A stretch of 64,000 nt of DNA from the NCBI RefSeq assembly GCF_024139115.2, contig NW_026942490.1, positions 1-64,000 of the forward strand, given 5' to 3'. Shown piece by piece: positions 1 to 10,870 of this stretch. How positions within the stretch are numbered: position 1 is the first letter of the stretch; every line of letters begins with the position of its first letter. Both the position numbers and the translations under genes were made by a program. The notes beneath the pieces were generated by a model that was given only the letters and a program-made list of their open reading frames with translations, did no database searches and had not been told where the DNA came from. This DNA comes from Armigeres subalbatus (lineage: Eukaryota; Arthropoda; Insecta; Diptera; Culicidae).

Positions 1-1540
1 TGCTGTGTCCCTATTGCCGGTCGGATATTCTGCAGGGCACATATCACAAAGGGCGAGTCGATTATATGCCATTTCAGTTCCGGTTGACCTATGCGAAGGC
101 AAACTCTGCTGGAATAAATCACTCAATTGAATGATTCCAGGGATTTTGAACCGAGCGCAGAACAATACATGCCAGTGAAAATATGACTTGGGAAAGATAA
201 AAGCATTCATCATCAAAGTAAATTTGCCTCAAGTTAAATTACTTTCAGACCCAATATGCGATGAGATGATGGATCCGGCAACGTCTCTTCAATTTAAAAT
301 ATGCTTGTTGATTGGTGTATCTTCTTCGAACTCTCATTTTTCACGCTGCCCGATAGGAAACAGAAATAATGTGGCGGGAAGAAAACCTAGAATCAATAAA
401 TGTTTATCAATTGACTTCCATTTCCATTTTATCGATTCGCCAATCCAGATGAGTTGCGATGCTATTGTGGCAAGAGTGTAAAGTGGAAAAACCCCGGCTC
501 TAAATTGGATGATTGATAGTTGTCATTGGATAGCTAGTTTCCACTCTCTGTTGTCATTACATACTAAACTAGAACATACAGCACTTCCACAGCTATTAAC
601 AGCAAGGTGTTTATGCCAAGTATTCGTTTTTGAGACTAGCACGATGATACTATTATATCCAGGAGTGTCAAGAATGTTGATATATAGACTGTTCCAGAAA
701 TTATAAACATATAAATACCCTAATCCAATTGTTTTTATTCGTACCGTAAATTTAACACGTCGGACTACGTTGATTTATGTGCATTAAGTTCAGAATTTAT
801 TACTATCAACGAATCGATACAATGTGTAGGTATCTTCTGCACTGTAAACAAACACCCCCCTCTCTAGTTGAATAAACTCTTCTAATTTAAAGCAACAATA
901 ACACCCTTTACTTTATGAGTACCTTGCCTATAAACAAGGTCGAGTAGAATCATTTGTTTCTTCTAAGTTGACAAGAATAAACAATCTATAGTTTCCGTAC
1001 TCCTCCAACGCAACGCTTTGGAGAAATTTCTCCTAGTATGCTCTTGGGACCATCCACTAAAATGTTCATCAGAATGGTGTACACAACTGTCTGTTCATCG
1101 TTCGCTTCAGCCACGTCCAAAATACCCATATCTAATATTCCAACTTCTCGTCTACCCCGGAAAGATAATTCGACAGATTTCCCAAATTAGACATCAAACT
1201 CTCGAAGCCGATGCATCGCCGCCCATATGATATTGATTCAGCTTTCCACGCTTCCCAGAATCGATACTAAAAATGCCGGTCGGTGGCTGACAGCTGCGAG
1301 AAATTTGGTCATCGTGGTGTACGCACTCACATGAATCTGCCGCAAATCCGGTTATCACATAAACAAATAGACCACATGGTTGCGGGCGATCAATTGTTTA
1401 TTCGTTTAACTGTAATCGATCGGAAATGCTCTGGTAATCTACTGGCTGTTGATATTTTATGGAGAATTAATCATTTTCGACGAACTGTTGCGGATGACCT
1501 TCTGTCATACTTTGACGCGAAAATAGCATAAATAAGATCC
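1..1540. other. Low-copy sequence without a recognised gene
   Basis: Several open frames of 60-97 codons occur here on both strands, but none shows a domain, signal peptide or repeat that I recognise, and frames on opposite strands overlap freely. The sequence lacks the repeats that fill the rest of the window, so it may be unique intergenic or intronic DNA. Decayed coding sequence on the minus strand cannot be excluded. Confidence 0.4.
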
Positions 1541-1840
1541 GACTATTGGAGTAGCAGCAAAATTTACATCCCATAAAAAATATAGATTCAAAACTTGTCA
1601 ATATATAGTAGGTAATATATTTCTATAAATTAGGGTAGAATTAACTTATTTTAAGAAGAAATGACGAACTAAATATTTGTTTCCAATTGTTATCCTAATC
1701 CTTTTCTTGACTAAATTTTACTAGGTATTTGTCATCAATTTACCACCACCCAATTTAAAGAAGTTGAACAGACAGTAAGAACTCGTACCGCGGTGAATAA
1801 AACATAAATAATTCACCAGGCTGTGATGGTGGATCTCTCG

Positions 1841-2010
1841 TGCTTTTTTCAATAGTATTTTGGCCTTAACTTTTGATCCCATGGTCCGTGCGTTTTTTTA
1901 ATAGTATTTTGGCCTTAACATTTTGATCTCATGGTCCGATCTGGCCAATTTCCCAAACAATGGGACAAGATTCCCCAATCGAATGCAACTTGCGAGCAAA
2001 TCGGTTTATG
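1841..2010 (-). repeat. Fragment of Rep-A, the most abundant repeat of this window
   Basis: The phrase AGTATTTTGGCC followed by TTAACTTTTGATC appears twice in tandem, then a third block reads into CAATGGGACAAGATTCC and GCAACTTGCGAGCAAAT. These blocks match the interior of the fuller Rep-A copies at 38.9 and 58.7 kb. Both Rep-A ends are missing, so this is an internal fragment with a local duplication of about 60 bp. Confidence 0.7.
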
Positions 2011-2031
2011 ATAAATGTTTAAAAAATGGGT

Positions 2032-3118
2032 TAGGGTAAGACGGTATAATGCGCCCCATCTGGCCAAAACGCCCTACTTTGGTTTCTAGAAAACTATTAC
2101 TAACTAAGAGTAATAATCAGTTGGTACCTTTTAATATTTGTAAAACCATCATTCTATGTAAATGTGGAAGTATTTTTGTATTACATAATGCAAATAATAG
2201 CAAAATACAAAAAGTTACAGTTTTGATGTAACTTTTCATGTTTGTTTGCTCAACATTCTGGAGCGACGCTAGCATACTGTCCGCAAAACTTGCACTGGAA
2301 CACTCAGTTGGGCAACAAAATAACTTTTCTCAGTGGTTAATCTTATATATAAAAATGAAATGGTCTGTGTTCGTATCCGCATAACTCGAAAACGGCTGGA
2401 TGGATTTTTTTCATTTCTTCAGCAGAAACATTCGTTACAGTTTCCGACGGGTTTATATGATATTTCCTAATGCAAAAAGCATTACTAAAGTCGATTAAAT
2501 AGGGAAATACTAAAGTTAAGATTCGTATGGGAATTTCGCATAGGCAGTTCACAACGCGCATTTTCGCCTACTATGCAGGACAACGTCTGCCGGGTCAACT
2601 AGTATAATATAAAATTGAATCCATCCTCAAATATGTGACATTTTTCAAAAATATGTTTCACTGGTCATAACGCCCTAGTGTAGGCAGAACGATATGCCCT
2701 TACCAACTGTACACAATCGCGGCGAGCTTGCAGCAGTTGCTTCTAAATTATATGGAAACTTTTGAAATGTAATTCAACCCTGCTTAAATGGACTTATGTT
2801 GGTTTTTCAATGTCAAGCACATGAGGATTTGCAATCTTTTAATTAATGGATTGATGAAATACTAATGAAGGGCTATGAAACGTCTTTGGTTAAGGTGGGG
2901 CGTATTGCCCAGGCACTTTTTGAAATCGATTTTTTCACGACTTTTCAAAGAAGCTTTATTACGTGTAACCTGTAATATTTTTATATGACTAACCACGTGC
3001 AATGCATTTGCGACTTCCTGGACTACCAAATAACACAAAGTTTGTATAAATTGCGTTGAATAGTGAAACGTTATCAGGGAGTTGCCTCTGGGGGGGCATA
3101 TTATACCGTCTTACCCTA
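2032..3118. mobile_element. TA-flanked terminal-inverted-repeat DNA element (non-autonomous)
   Basis: The left end at 2034 reads GGGTAAGACGGTATAAT and the right end at 3116 is its exact reverse complement over 17 bp, continuing imperfectly into GCGCCCC and ATGCCCC. Each end is bordered by TA (2032-2033 and 3117-3118), the target duplication expected of mariner/Tc1-type or similar TA-inserting elements. The interior encodes no transposase that I can see, so it was probably mobilised in trans. A Helitron-like insertion lies inside at 2341-2602. The TIR resembles the outer element at 38.2-39.5 kb. Confidence 0.75.
2341..2602 (+). mobile_element. Non-autonomous Helitron-like insertion
   Basis: The insert starts TCTTATATATAAAAATGAAA, directly after a host A, and ends GTCTGCCGGGTCAACTAG, directly before a host T. 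A 5' TC, a 3' CTAG and insertion between A and T without target duplication are the Helitron signature. The body (CATAACTCGAAAACGG, GGCTGGATGGATTTTTT) resembles end sequences common in arthropod Helitrons. No Rep/helicase is encoded. It lies inside the 2032-3118 element and is therefore younger than it. Confidence 0.7.
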
Positions 3119-3147
3119 TTTGTTTTTTTTTTGCGCACACACATTCT

Positions 3148-3497
3148 GTTTGGGCGACTTCAATGCGAAGATCGGATCCGACAACTCGAACCATGAGCGC
3201 ATTATGGGACGCCATGGTTTCGGAGAAATGAGCGAAAACGGAGAGCTGTTCGCAGAATTTTGTGGTAATGACGACATGGTGATCGAGGGATCACTCTTCC
3301 CTCATCAACCGGTTCACAAGGTCACGTGGATCTCCCGTGACGACTTTACAGAAAATCAAATCGACCACATCTGCATCAGTCGAAAATGGAAACGGAGCCT
3401 TCTTGATGTACGGAATAAACGTAGTGCCGATATCGCGTTTGATCATCACCTCCTCATCGGCGAACTACGCCTGCGCATTGCGCGGATTCGTCGGTAG
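3148..3497 (+). pseudogene. LINE copy 1: C-terminal half of apurinic-type endonuclease
   Basis: This stretch encodes the last part of an exonuclease-endonuclease-phosphatase domain, the enzyme that nicks target DNA to prime reverse transcription. Visible motifs are LGDFNAKIG (the Asn/Asp metal and phosphate site), ENGELFAEFC, a TWISRDDF segment, ENQIDHICIS and a closing SADIAFDHHLLIGELRL. The N-terminal half with the QE and W motifs is absent. The frame closes with a TAG just after RIARIRR. The real beginning is a truncation point, so an ATG upstream has no meaning as a start. Confidence 0.85.
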
Positions 3498-3548
3498 GAG
3501 GAAACAGTTAGACGACGATTCAACACACGCCGACTGGAAGATGCCACG

Positions 3549-3806
3549 GTGAAACGGTCCTTCGTTGAAGAACTGGAAACGCGTGCTGCAGATATTCCGG
3601 AAGGTGGCAGCGTGGAAGACCAATGGACCGCCATCAAGAATGCCTTCATCACCACCAGCGAGAATAATCTGGGCGAACTGCGCACCCAGAGAAAACGATG
3701 GATCACCGATGAGACCTGGAGGAAGATAGAGGAGCGAAGAGATGCCAAAGCCGCGATGCAGCGATCAAAAACCAGAGGAGCCAAAGTCTTAGCCCGTCAA
3801 CGATGA
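3549..3806 (+). pseudogene. LINE copy 1: linker between endonuclease and reverse transcriptase
   Basis: The frame reads VEELETRAADI, SVEDQWTAIKNAFITTSE and RKRWITDETWRKIEERRDAK, the usual helical, charged linker of RTE and related LINE polyproteins. It is separated from the endonuclease by a stop and a frame change and ends in TGA at 3806. Further linker and fingers sequence continues in other frames to about 4350 (LKRWFEHFEQL at about 3993, then an AEMFKAD phrase near 4178), showing several more indels. Confidence 0.75.
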
Positions 3807-4356
3807 GCGGCTCTTGAGAAGGAAGTAAAACGCTCATGTCGACGGGAAAAGCGAGCGTGGGCAGACTCTCTGGCCGACGAAGGAGAGAGAGCCGCCGCAA
3901 CCGGGGACATTCGCCTCCTCTACGATATCTCACGACGCTTAAGCGGGGTGAAGATGAATGCAACGATGCCTGTGAAAGACGCGACCCCACTAACCAGCTG
4001 AAACGTTGGTTCGAGCACTTCGAACAACTTTCTCAAGTGCCAGCCAGGCCATCACCAGCTCGGCAAGATCTGCCTAGGATCTGACATATAACACGCGCCA
4101 ATACCGGAGCTCCATCAATGCTAGAGATTCAAACAGCCATCCAAAGCATGAAATCGAATAAAGCCGCGATCGTATGTCAGCCGAGATGTTCAAAGCTGAC
4201 CCCATGACATCCGCTCAACTACTGCATCGTTTATTTCGTAATATCTGGGACACCGCAACTTTCCCGGTCGACTGGATGCAAGGTATCTTAGTGAAGGTGC
4301 CAAAAAAAGGGTGACCTGACTGTATAACTGTATAACGATAACTGGCGAGGCATTAC

Positions 4357-4436
4357 ACTGCCGCTAACCGCAAGTCGAGCACATCTGTATATGGGCCTCC
4401 ATATACAGATGTGCTCGACTTGCGGTTAGCGGCAGT
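4357..4436. repeat. 80-bp perfect hairpin inserted in the LINE reverse transcriptase
   Basis: Arms 4357-4394 and 4399-4436 are exact reverse complements over 38 bp, separated by GCCT. The arm begins ACTGCCGCTAACCGCAAG. The reverse transcriptase reading (RGITL, then CTVLKVICK) is continuous on either side if the hairpin is skipped, so it is an insertion and not ancestral sequence. No clear target duplication is seen. It may be a very small foldback element or a templated inverted duplication at a break. Confidence 0.8.
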
Positions 4437-4439
4437 ATA

Positions 4440-5312
4440 TTGCTGTGTACCGTTCTCAAAGTTATATGCAAAGTAATCCTAGCCCGGATTCAGGAGAAGA
4501 TCGATGCAACTCTCCGGTGGCAGCAGGCCGGATTCCATTCCGCAAGATCCTGTGTGGACCATATTGTCACGCTCCGCATCATTCTGGAGCAGGTCAACGA
4601 ATTCCAAGAGTCCCTTTACTTGGTATTCATTGACTATGAAAAAGCTTTCGACCGTCTCAATTACGAGAATATGTGGGGCGCCCTGAGACGCAAGGGGGTT
4701 CCTGAGAAAATCATCGGCCTCATCGAAGCACAGTACGAGGCCTTTTCGCGTAGAGTACTGCACAATGGGGTCCTGTCCGACCTTACCTGGGTCGTAGCTG
4801 GTGTGAGGCAAGGCTGTATTCTATCACCGTTACTGTTCCTCATAGTAATCGACGAGATTCTGCTAGAACGGCGCTCTGATATGCAGAGTAAGCTCAACGA
4901 CCTTGCCGAGCGCTCCTCTACGGCAGGTTTAGTCATCAACGTCAACAAAACCAAATCGTTGGATGTAAACATGGTGACACTTTTCAGTTTCACAGTAGCC
5001 GGGCAACCAGTGGAGAATGTTGAAAGATTCCAATATCTTGGTAGCCAAATGGCGTCAGACGGCGATAACAAGATCGACATAGGCGCACGGATCAAGAAAG
5101 CAAGGGCTGCCTTTGCGAGTTTAAGAAATATCTGGAAAAACAGGCAGATAAGTGAACGCACCAAAATACGAATTTTCAACTCTAACGTGAAATCTGTGCT
5201 GTTATACGGTAGCGAAACATGGTGTGTATCAGTGGAGAACACTCAACGGCTGCAGATGTTCATTAACAGATGCTTGCGGTACATAATTCGGGCCTGGTGG
5301 CCTCACAACTGA
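4440..5312 (+). pseudogene. LINE copy 1: reverse transcriptase lacking the xADD catalytic box
   Basis: The 290-codon frame holds reverse transcriptase fingers and palm. Motif A is VFIDYEKAFDRLN (about residues 61-73), which contributes one catalytic aspartate. Motif B is GVRQGCILSPLLF. After IDEILLERR the frame jumps directly to SDMQSKLNDLAE and GLVINVNKTKS, so the strand-turn-strand that should carry (Y/F)xDD is gone, although the frame stays open. Thumb-region phrases follow (FQYLGSQMASDG, RTKIRIFNSNVKSVLLYGSETW). The catalytic pair is missing, so the product could not polymerise. The first codons shown overlap the inserted hairpin and are not a genuine start. Confidence 0.85.
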
Positions 5313-5606
5313 ATCTCAATCAACGAGCTCCATTGTCGTTGTCACCAGAGGCCGATAGCAACAGAAATTCGGGATCGGAAGTGGGGCTTGGTCGGTCACA
5401 CTCTACGTAGGGGCGGAAACAAAATCTGTAAACAAGCATTAGACTGGAACCCAGCGGGAAATCGCAGCAGAGGCTCATGGCGGCGAAGCCTCAATAAAGA
5501 AATAAAAGAAGTCGACCAAAATCTAACCTGGCAACAGGTTAAAGCGATAGCCGGGCAATGCTCAGGATGGAGATCTTTCAAGTCAGCCCTTTGCACCACC
5601 GTTTAA
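5313..5606 (+). pseudogene. LINE copy 1: C-terminal domain and 3' end of ORF
   Basis: After a TGA at 5310-5312 the homology goes on with ELHCRCHQRPIATEIRD and, in the last frame, VGHTLRRGGNKICKQALDWNP, RGSWRRSLNKEIKEVDQNL and WRSFKSALCTTV before TAA. This short basic tail, G-H-x-L-R followed by a WNP and an arginine-rich patch, is typical of the end of RTE-like ORFs. A stop and at least one frameshift separate it from the reverse transcriptase segment. Confidence 0.8.
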
Positions 5607-5689
5607 ACCATTTAAAATGTTGACGCACCTACCAGCTAGATAGATCAGTATTAAATTAAATTGACATTGGTGGGTGGTTTTGTCTTTCA

Positions 5690-5995
5690 TGTAAGGGCAA
5701 GCAAGAAAACTTGCCCATTTCTCCCTTTTATGCGTTTGCTCGTTTGCTTATTTCTAAGAAAGGATCATATTTCCCCTTGCATTGATCCGGGCGTTCCAAA
5801 TTCTTGAATTGAAAGAAGGAGTCATATTCTCTTTGGCTTCTGCTGGGCAAATGCCTCCTTTAAAAGAAGGGATAATTATTTCCTTTTCCTTAAGCCGAGC
5901 AAATACCTGAAATAAAGGAAGAAATCATATCGTCACTTGCCGTCTGCCGAGCAAATGCACCTTTTGAAAGAAGGGAAATATCTTTATGACATTAC
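5690..5995 (+). repeat. Old divergent copies of the roughly 60-bp GCAAATGC unit
   Basis: Blocks such as GCCGAGCAAATGC followed by CTTTTGAAAGAAGG recur at about 5840, 5895 and 5945. They match the better preserved array at 6.75-7.56 kb, so this is probably its eroded left edge. Confidence 0.55.
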
Positions 5996-6125
5996 CCATA
6001 TATCCATTACCCATAATGCCATTACCCCAAAGGCCACTACCACGAACGTCATTACCCGAATGAATGTCATCACCCATCACCCCGAGTGGGACACTACCCC
6101 GAATAAGCCAGTACCCCCAGTAGTC
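5987..6125 (+). repeat. Degenerate CATTACCC short tandem array
   Basis: The words CATTACCCATA, CATTACCCGAATG and CCATTACCCCAAAGG follow each other with a spacing of about 14-19 bp. The frame on the plus strand is open, but its protein is only a translation of the repeat. The array has a different word but nearly the same period as the GACATTTAGTCGAATGG array that follows at 6.24 kb. Confidence 0.65.
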
Positions 6126-6228
6126 CTGATTTCAAGTTTTTAGTTTAGTTCAGTGTAAAAAATTATTCAATAGAAATTTATTCATAATTCATGTGAATGA
6201 TTATTACTTGTTTTACAACTTATTCAAT

Positions 6229-6665
6229 ATCAGGGCGACTCGGCTTTGGGACAGTTCGTCGAATGACACTTAGTCGAATGACGTTTAGTCGAACGACATT
6301 TAGTCGAAAGGACATTTGGTCGAAGAGACATTTAGTCGAATGGACATTTAGTCGAATGGAAATTTAGTCAAATGGACATTTAGTCGAATGGACATTTGGT
6401 CGAATAGACATTTAGTCGAAAGATTTTTGATTAAATTTTTAAAAATAATCCACAAGATACATGAATAAACTGATTAGAGGAATTCAGTGGACGTGAGGAA
6501 ATTCAATCAGTAGCGGAAGAAACGAGTACGGAAGCTAATGAGGATTTTTCACCTGAGCTAATAAAAACTTCTAGACCCCATGGTCAAAAACTAATGATAT
6601 CAATGTTACTTTGCCAATACTTCATCACAGTCGGCTTTGGAACATTTCGATTGAAAATGATTTAC
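6229..6665 (+). repeat. Rep-E copy 1: GACATTTAGTCGAATGG array plus unique tail
   Basis: From 6229 (CGACTCGGCTTTGGGAC) to about 6420 some ten variants of a 17-bp unit, GACATTTAGTCGAATGG, run head to tail. The following stretch (AGAGGAATTCAGTGGACG, GGTCAAAAACTAATGATATC, GGCTTTGGAACATT) is shared with the copy at 21-22.4 kb. At 6450-6458 the word CCACAAGAT is uninterrupted and serves as the empty site for an insertion in that second copy. Confidence 0.8.
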
Positions 6666-6749
6666 TTATTCTTTTCATTGATACTCTTTCTTCCGCTCAA
6701 TATTTAGTTCAGTATAAAATTGTCTTCCAACCATAATACGTTAATTTCG

Positions 6750-7560
6750 TTATACCTTGCAAACGCAATCATTTAAAGGATGTGTTATTTCTGTTCGCCT
6801 TATATCGGGCAAATGCATTCATCTACATAAGGCATTATCATCTCTGTACACATTAAACCGACAAATGCGTTTATTAAAAGAAGGTATTACCAACTCTGTT
6901 CGCCTTATATCCGACAAATGTGTTCATCTAAAGAAGGCATTATCAACTCTGTTTGCCTTGAACCGGGCAAACGCATTCATTTGAAGAAAGCGTTATCAAC
7001 TCTGTTCGCTTCATATCGGGCGTATTTGCGTTCAATAAAAGAAGACATTATGAACTAAGTTCGTCTTGAACCGGGCTAACGCATTTATTTAAATAAGGTG
7101 TTATCTTCTATGTTCGCCAAATACCGGGCAAATGCGTTCATTAAAAGAAGGCATTATCAATTATCGGATTATCGCCTTATATCGGGCAAATGCGTTTATC
7201 TACAGAAGGTATTATCACCTGTGTTCGGCTTAAACCATTATCCTCTGTTTCCTTATATTGGACAAGTGCGTTCATTAGCAGAAGGCATTATCATCTCCGT
7301 TCGCCTTAAACCGGACAAATGCTTTCATTTGAAAAAGGTGTTACCTCCTCTGTCTACCTTATATTGAAGAAATGCATTCACCCAACGAAGGCATTATCTC
7401 CTATGTTTGCCTTATACTGGGCAAATGCGTTCATTTCAAGAAGGCATTACCTCCTGTGTTTGCCATAAACCGTTACCGTTCATTTAAAGAAGGTATTATT
7501 TCCACTGTACACCTATGTTAATAGAAAGAAGGTGTTATCTCCTCACTTACACCATTTCGT
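6750..7560 (+). repeat. Degenerate tandem array, period about 60 bp
   Basis: About thirteen imperfect units contain GGCATTATCA, CTCTGTTCGCC, TTATATCGGGCAAATGCG and TTCATTTAAAAGAAGG. Units differ by substitutions and small indels, and the phrases CCTTATATCGGG and CTTGAACCGGGC tend to alternate. Several plus-strand frames are open through two or three units, so the peptides there are repetitive and should not be taken as genes. Confidence 0.8.
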
Positions 7561-7569
7561 AGGATAGAA

Positions 7570-8090
7570 CTTTTCCAGATAATAATGGCGTAGAATGATA
7601 ATTTAACTCAATTTTTTTGCTTGTCAAGTGACCAAAATTATGGGTATTATAACCAAAACTAAGGATCATATTACCGAAGTTATGGATTATAATCACGATA
7701 AAAATTGCGCTAATTTGTATTTTTATGGAACAAAATGTAGTTTTCTATGGATCATTTGTCATACGTTCATGGGAAAATAGCAGGAATAATATTGTTTTTC
7801 TTGATCATGTTTAAAGGTACATATTTTCCAATTATATGCTAAATTTTAGCTTAGTTATGGATTTTAAAATTATTCTTTATGGATACGCCTGAACTATTTT
7901 TTTTTAGATTTATGGTAGCGTTTTATGGAACATTCAGATGCTATGACCGTGATTAACGGATCGTTTTTCATTTTTTTATAGATCGTTTTTGTGCATTTAA
8001 CGGTACAAAGTAAGGGCTGCCATAAACAAATGTGGAAAATAAGCCCTATTTAGTGTTATATTAGGCTTTTCTAATATGTTTGTCAACCCT
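7570..8090. other. AT-rich sequence, no feature seen
   Basis: The stretch is AT-rich with recurring ATTTTATGG and TTTTTATGGA words, a style also seen at 19.6 and 24.3 kb, which suggests very old repeat. No gene, promoter or inverted repeat is supported. Confidence 0.4.
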
Positions 8091-8094
8091 TTTG

Positions 8095-8425
8095 AAGGAG
8101 CGAGAAAGGCATCATCACCGCTAGGTGGATTAATCAGGGTTTTTTAGATTACGACGGGACAGCACAAAAAGGTCGTAAAAAACGGGAATGTTCCGTTAAA
8201 TACGGTACGTATGGACAGCCTATACATAAAAGGTGAAATACCAAAAAATAACAATAAAATCCAGATGAAACCTAGCGGTGATGGTGCCTTTTTCTTTTTT
8301 TTTTCGAGTGACTTTTGGTAAAAAAAAAGTATTTTGGCCATAACTTCTGAGTCCATAGTCCGATCCGGCCAATTTTCAATAGGAAACAATGGGGCAGAAA
8401 ACTCGAATGCAGTGGCACACTACGA
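8095..8425. repeat. Rep-A fragments in head-to-head arrangement
   Basis: A right-end piece (GGCATCATCACCGCTAGG to CAGGGTTTTTT) lies on the plus strand at about 8107-8148. A reverse-oriented piece (AACCTAGCGGTGATGG, then GTATTTTGGCCATAAC and TTTTCAATAGGAAACAATGG) runs from about 8267 to 8410. About 120 bp of unrelated DNA separates them. This is either two truncated insertions or one rearranged copy. Confidence 0.7.
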
Positions 8426-9830
8426 GTTGATTTTCGGAAATCAGTATAGCGAAAGGCATCCAAGGTTTAATATCTCGAAAATAATCACCTTAATCGAAAA
8501 AATATTTGGTAGGCGCTGTAGCAGACACCTTTCTACATAACTGGTACCAAATAGATTTTCATGAAAAATTCCTGCTGTTGAGAAAATCTGCGTTTGATGT
8601 TTTTCGCCATACAAACTTCAGGTGGTTAACTCATGCTGGCTATTTTTACATATACGTTAGCGCCTAGATACGGCAGTGGCAGGTAGGAAACCAACCACTG
8701 TATGTGATTCATTTGTCTAGCAACTAATTTAGTGAAGACAGAAAAAAAATATGCCAAATGGCCCTCACGCTGCCCACAATTATGCCAAATGTCCCTTATG
8801 CCAAATATCCGTTATGTCAAGAGCCCGCTAAGCCTCCCTGATGTATTGCTCATTTGCGGGCCAGGAACACAGACTAGTGAATGGGTTTTGTTTTAGTGGG
8901 TCGGGATTCTATGACACTTATCTCTACACTACCTGAGGCCTCCTTAGGTGTCTGGCTGCAGATTTTCGTTTACCGTCCTAAAGAAAAAAAAAACTACAAT
9001 GAGACCTGGACGTGCTGACAGAATACCACACTAGCAGGAAGACCTGTATCAAAATGACGAAGACCCAAACCGTAATCTCCCCCTGCTCAGAATTCTCTAG
9101 ATTTATTTCGGTTGAAAATTGTAAAACACCTCCAATGGCACAACAGTAGGATGGGCCAATAAGGCCAAGGTTTACTAGTTAAAAAAAAAGCTGTTCGACC
9201 TTTTTCAATCGATCTTCTTCTACCGCAGACTGTTTATTTGCTGCCGTGTGATAATCTCGTATTTCTGTTGCTGTGATGCTGCCGGAGTTTTGTTTTTCAT
9301 TGACTGCTTCACTTTACAGAATGAATAGCATATAATAATTCTACTATTCTCATCTTTGTTAAAGACATTCCTAGACAAACTCTTAAAAATAATTCACTTT
9401 TACATCTCGAATAAAAAAAAATCATTTGTCATAAACGGGGCCATATGACTTCTGTATGACCAAATCAAATCAATATCGGTCTGAGTTGTGCTATAAGATG
9501 AAACCCTTCTTTAAATTATGTTTCTGCACTGTAACTAGAACAAAGGAAGAAATAATAATGTTCTTATAGGTCCTAAACCTCGATCTGCACAATCACAAAA
9601 ACGTTTCCGCTCGTTTTCCTGCTAAAGCTCAGCATATGGTGCATCAACTCTCAACCCTACGGTGGAAGCAATGTCAACGGAAAAAGGCTAAATCCGTATG
9701 AAAAAGGTTAACCTCGTCAGGGCACGAAACCGCCCGCCAGATCTCATGCTTGCATCTCTAGCAGAACAAGATTAGTCTTGTGGAAAGTAACACAAGAACC
9801 GCGAGCCAACAGCTTTCACTAATGTGGAAA
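8426..9830. other. No gene recognised; short ATGCCAAATGTCC repeats at 8745-8825
   Basis: At 8745-8825 the word ATGCCAAATGTCC and variants occur four times, similar in style to the Rep-E arrays. At 8890-8990 there is a GC-richer stretch containing GAGGCCTCCTTAGG that could be the 3' end of an unrecognised retroelement, but no tail or duplication supports this. The rest is plain AT-rich DNA. Confidence 0.35.
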
Positions 9831-10860
9831 ATTATTGCAGATGGTTTTTTTGTTTGCTATACCGGTGCCGTGTCAACGAGAAAGGCTCGCCCATCGGAGT
9901 CAAACGATGAAAAAAGTGGAACGGAAACTGTCCTTTTCCGGTAGGGGATTTGTTATGGTTAAAAGAAATGGCGACACTGATAGTGAGGGTTTCTCACGTG
10001 ATGCACATGCTAGTTCGTTTTTAATATAATTAGAACAAAAGAAGAATTCAATAAAAAATGTTTCACTCCATACAAGATGAGCGCTCTAAGCACTGGGCAA
10101 AAAAAAATACTAAATTTGATCTATAAAATATAAATATAATAAATTTGATGTATAAATAAAATATGAAACATCCAAGATTTGAAACGAATTTTGTCCTATT
10201 TTAAACAACTCCGTAATATAAAATAAAATGATGATCTCATGACAAATTGAAGTAAATTTGCACAAATGAGACACGGGTATTCAATTATTGATTCAGAAAC
10301 AGATTCACAGTTCAAGTATTGAATCAAATAACAAAAATAAAGTTTACGCTTAAAAAAACGTCATTAAAATCCGATTCAAACATTTCAGTTTTCACTGTTT
10401 TAGGGCAACGTCATGGTACTGTTCGAAGAATTTGATTTCGTCATTCTCCCATGATGATTTTCTCGCATAACCGAAAATATCTGCCACTGCCACATCGTAG
10501 TATTATCGTGTTATATTATCCCAACAAACGGTGCCGTGTCGTTTGCGGTTGTTAGTGTTTATTGGTACCTAAAAATATTTTTATTTCCTAAGCAACACCA
10601 AAACCGCCTGCAGGAAATAAAACACAACAGCAACAATATTGCACAGGGCCATTATTTCATCCACAATTTGGAGTAAATCAAAATAATGCAATCCTTGATA
10701 TGGTGCTACATAGATTGCTATTTTTATATTAGATCGTTGATTACCATCAGGTATCCTAAAACAGCAAAACGCCAAAGCACTAAAATGGCAATGGGGGAGA
10801 GAATAAGAAACTACGAACAGATTATCGAAAAAAAATCTTATCAATATAAAATAGCAATAT
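9831..10860. other. No gene recognised
   Basis: Open frames of 60-87 codons exist at 9835-10029 (plus) and 10581-10844 (minus) without recognisable motifs. Their composition does not differ from the flanks. Nothing else is supported in this stretch. Confidence 0.35.
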
Positions 10861-10870
10861 CGTCCTAATC

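Larger units (their letters stand above)
3145..5665 (+). mobile_element. 5'-truncated, decayed RTE-like non-LTR retrotransposon (LINE copy 1)
   Basis: Endonuclease, linker, reverse transcriptase and C-terminal segments follow one another in the order of an RTE-type single ORF, but in different frames. The 5' part is missing: homology begins at the endonuclease GDFN motif, just after the right end of the TA element at 3118. The 3' end is probably near 5660, where the sequence turns into short ATTAA repeats, as in many RTE elements. It is a different lineage from the two JAM1-like copies at 13 and 32 kb, as its motif-A and motif-B wording differs. Its lesions include stops, frameshifts, an inserted hairpin and loss of the catalytic xADD segment. 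Confidence 0.85.

Noticed and set aside
1..1540. Odorant or gustatory receptor-like remnant on the minus strand
   Set aside because: Short hydrophobic stretches are visible, but no conserved receptor motif, and stops interrupt every frame.
6750..7560. CRISPR-like array
   Set aside because: Repeats are degenerate with no unique spacers of constant length; this is a eukaryotic tandem repeat.
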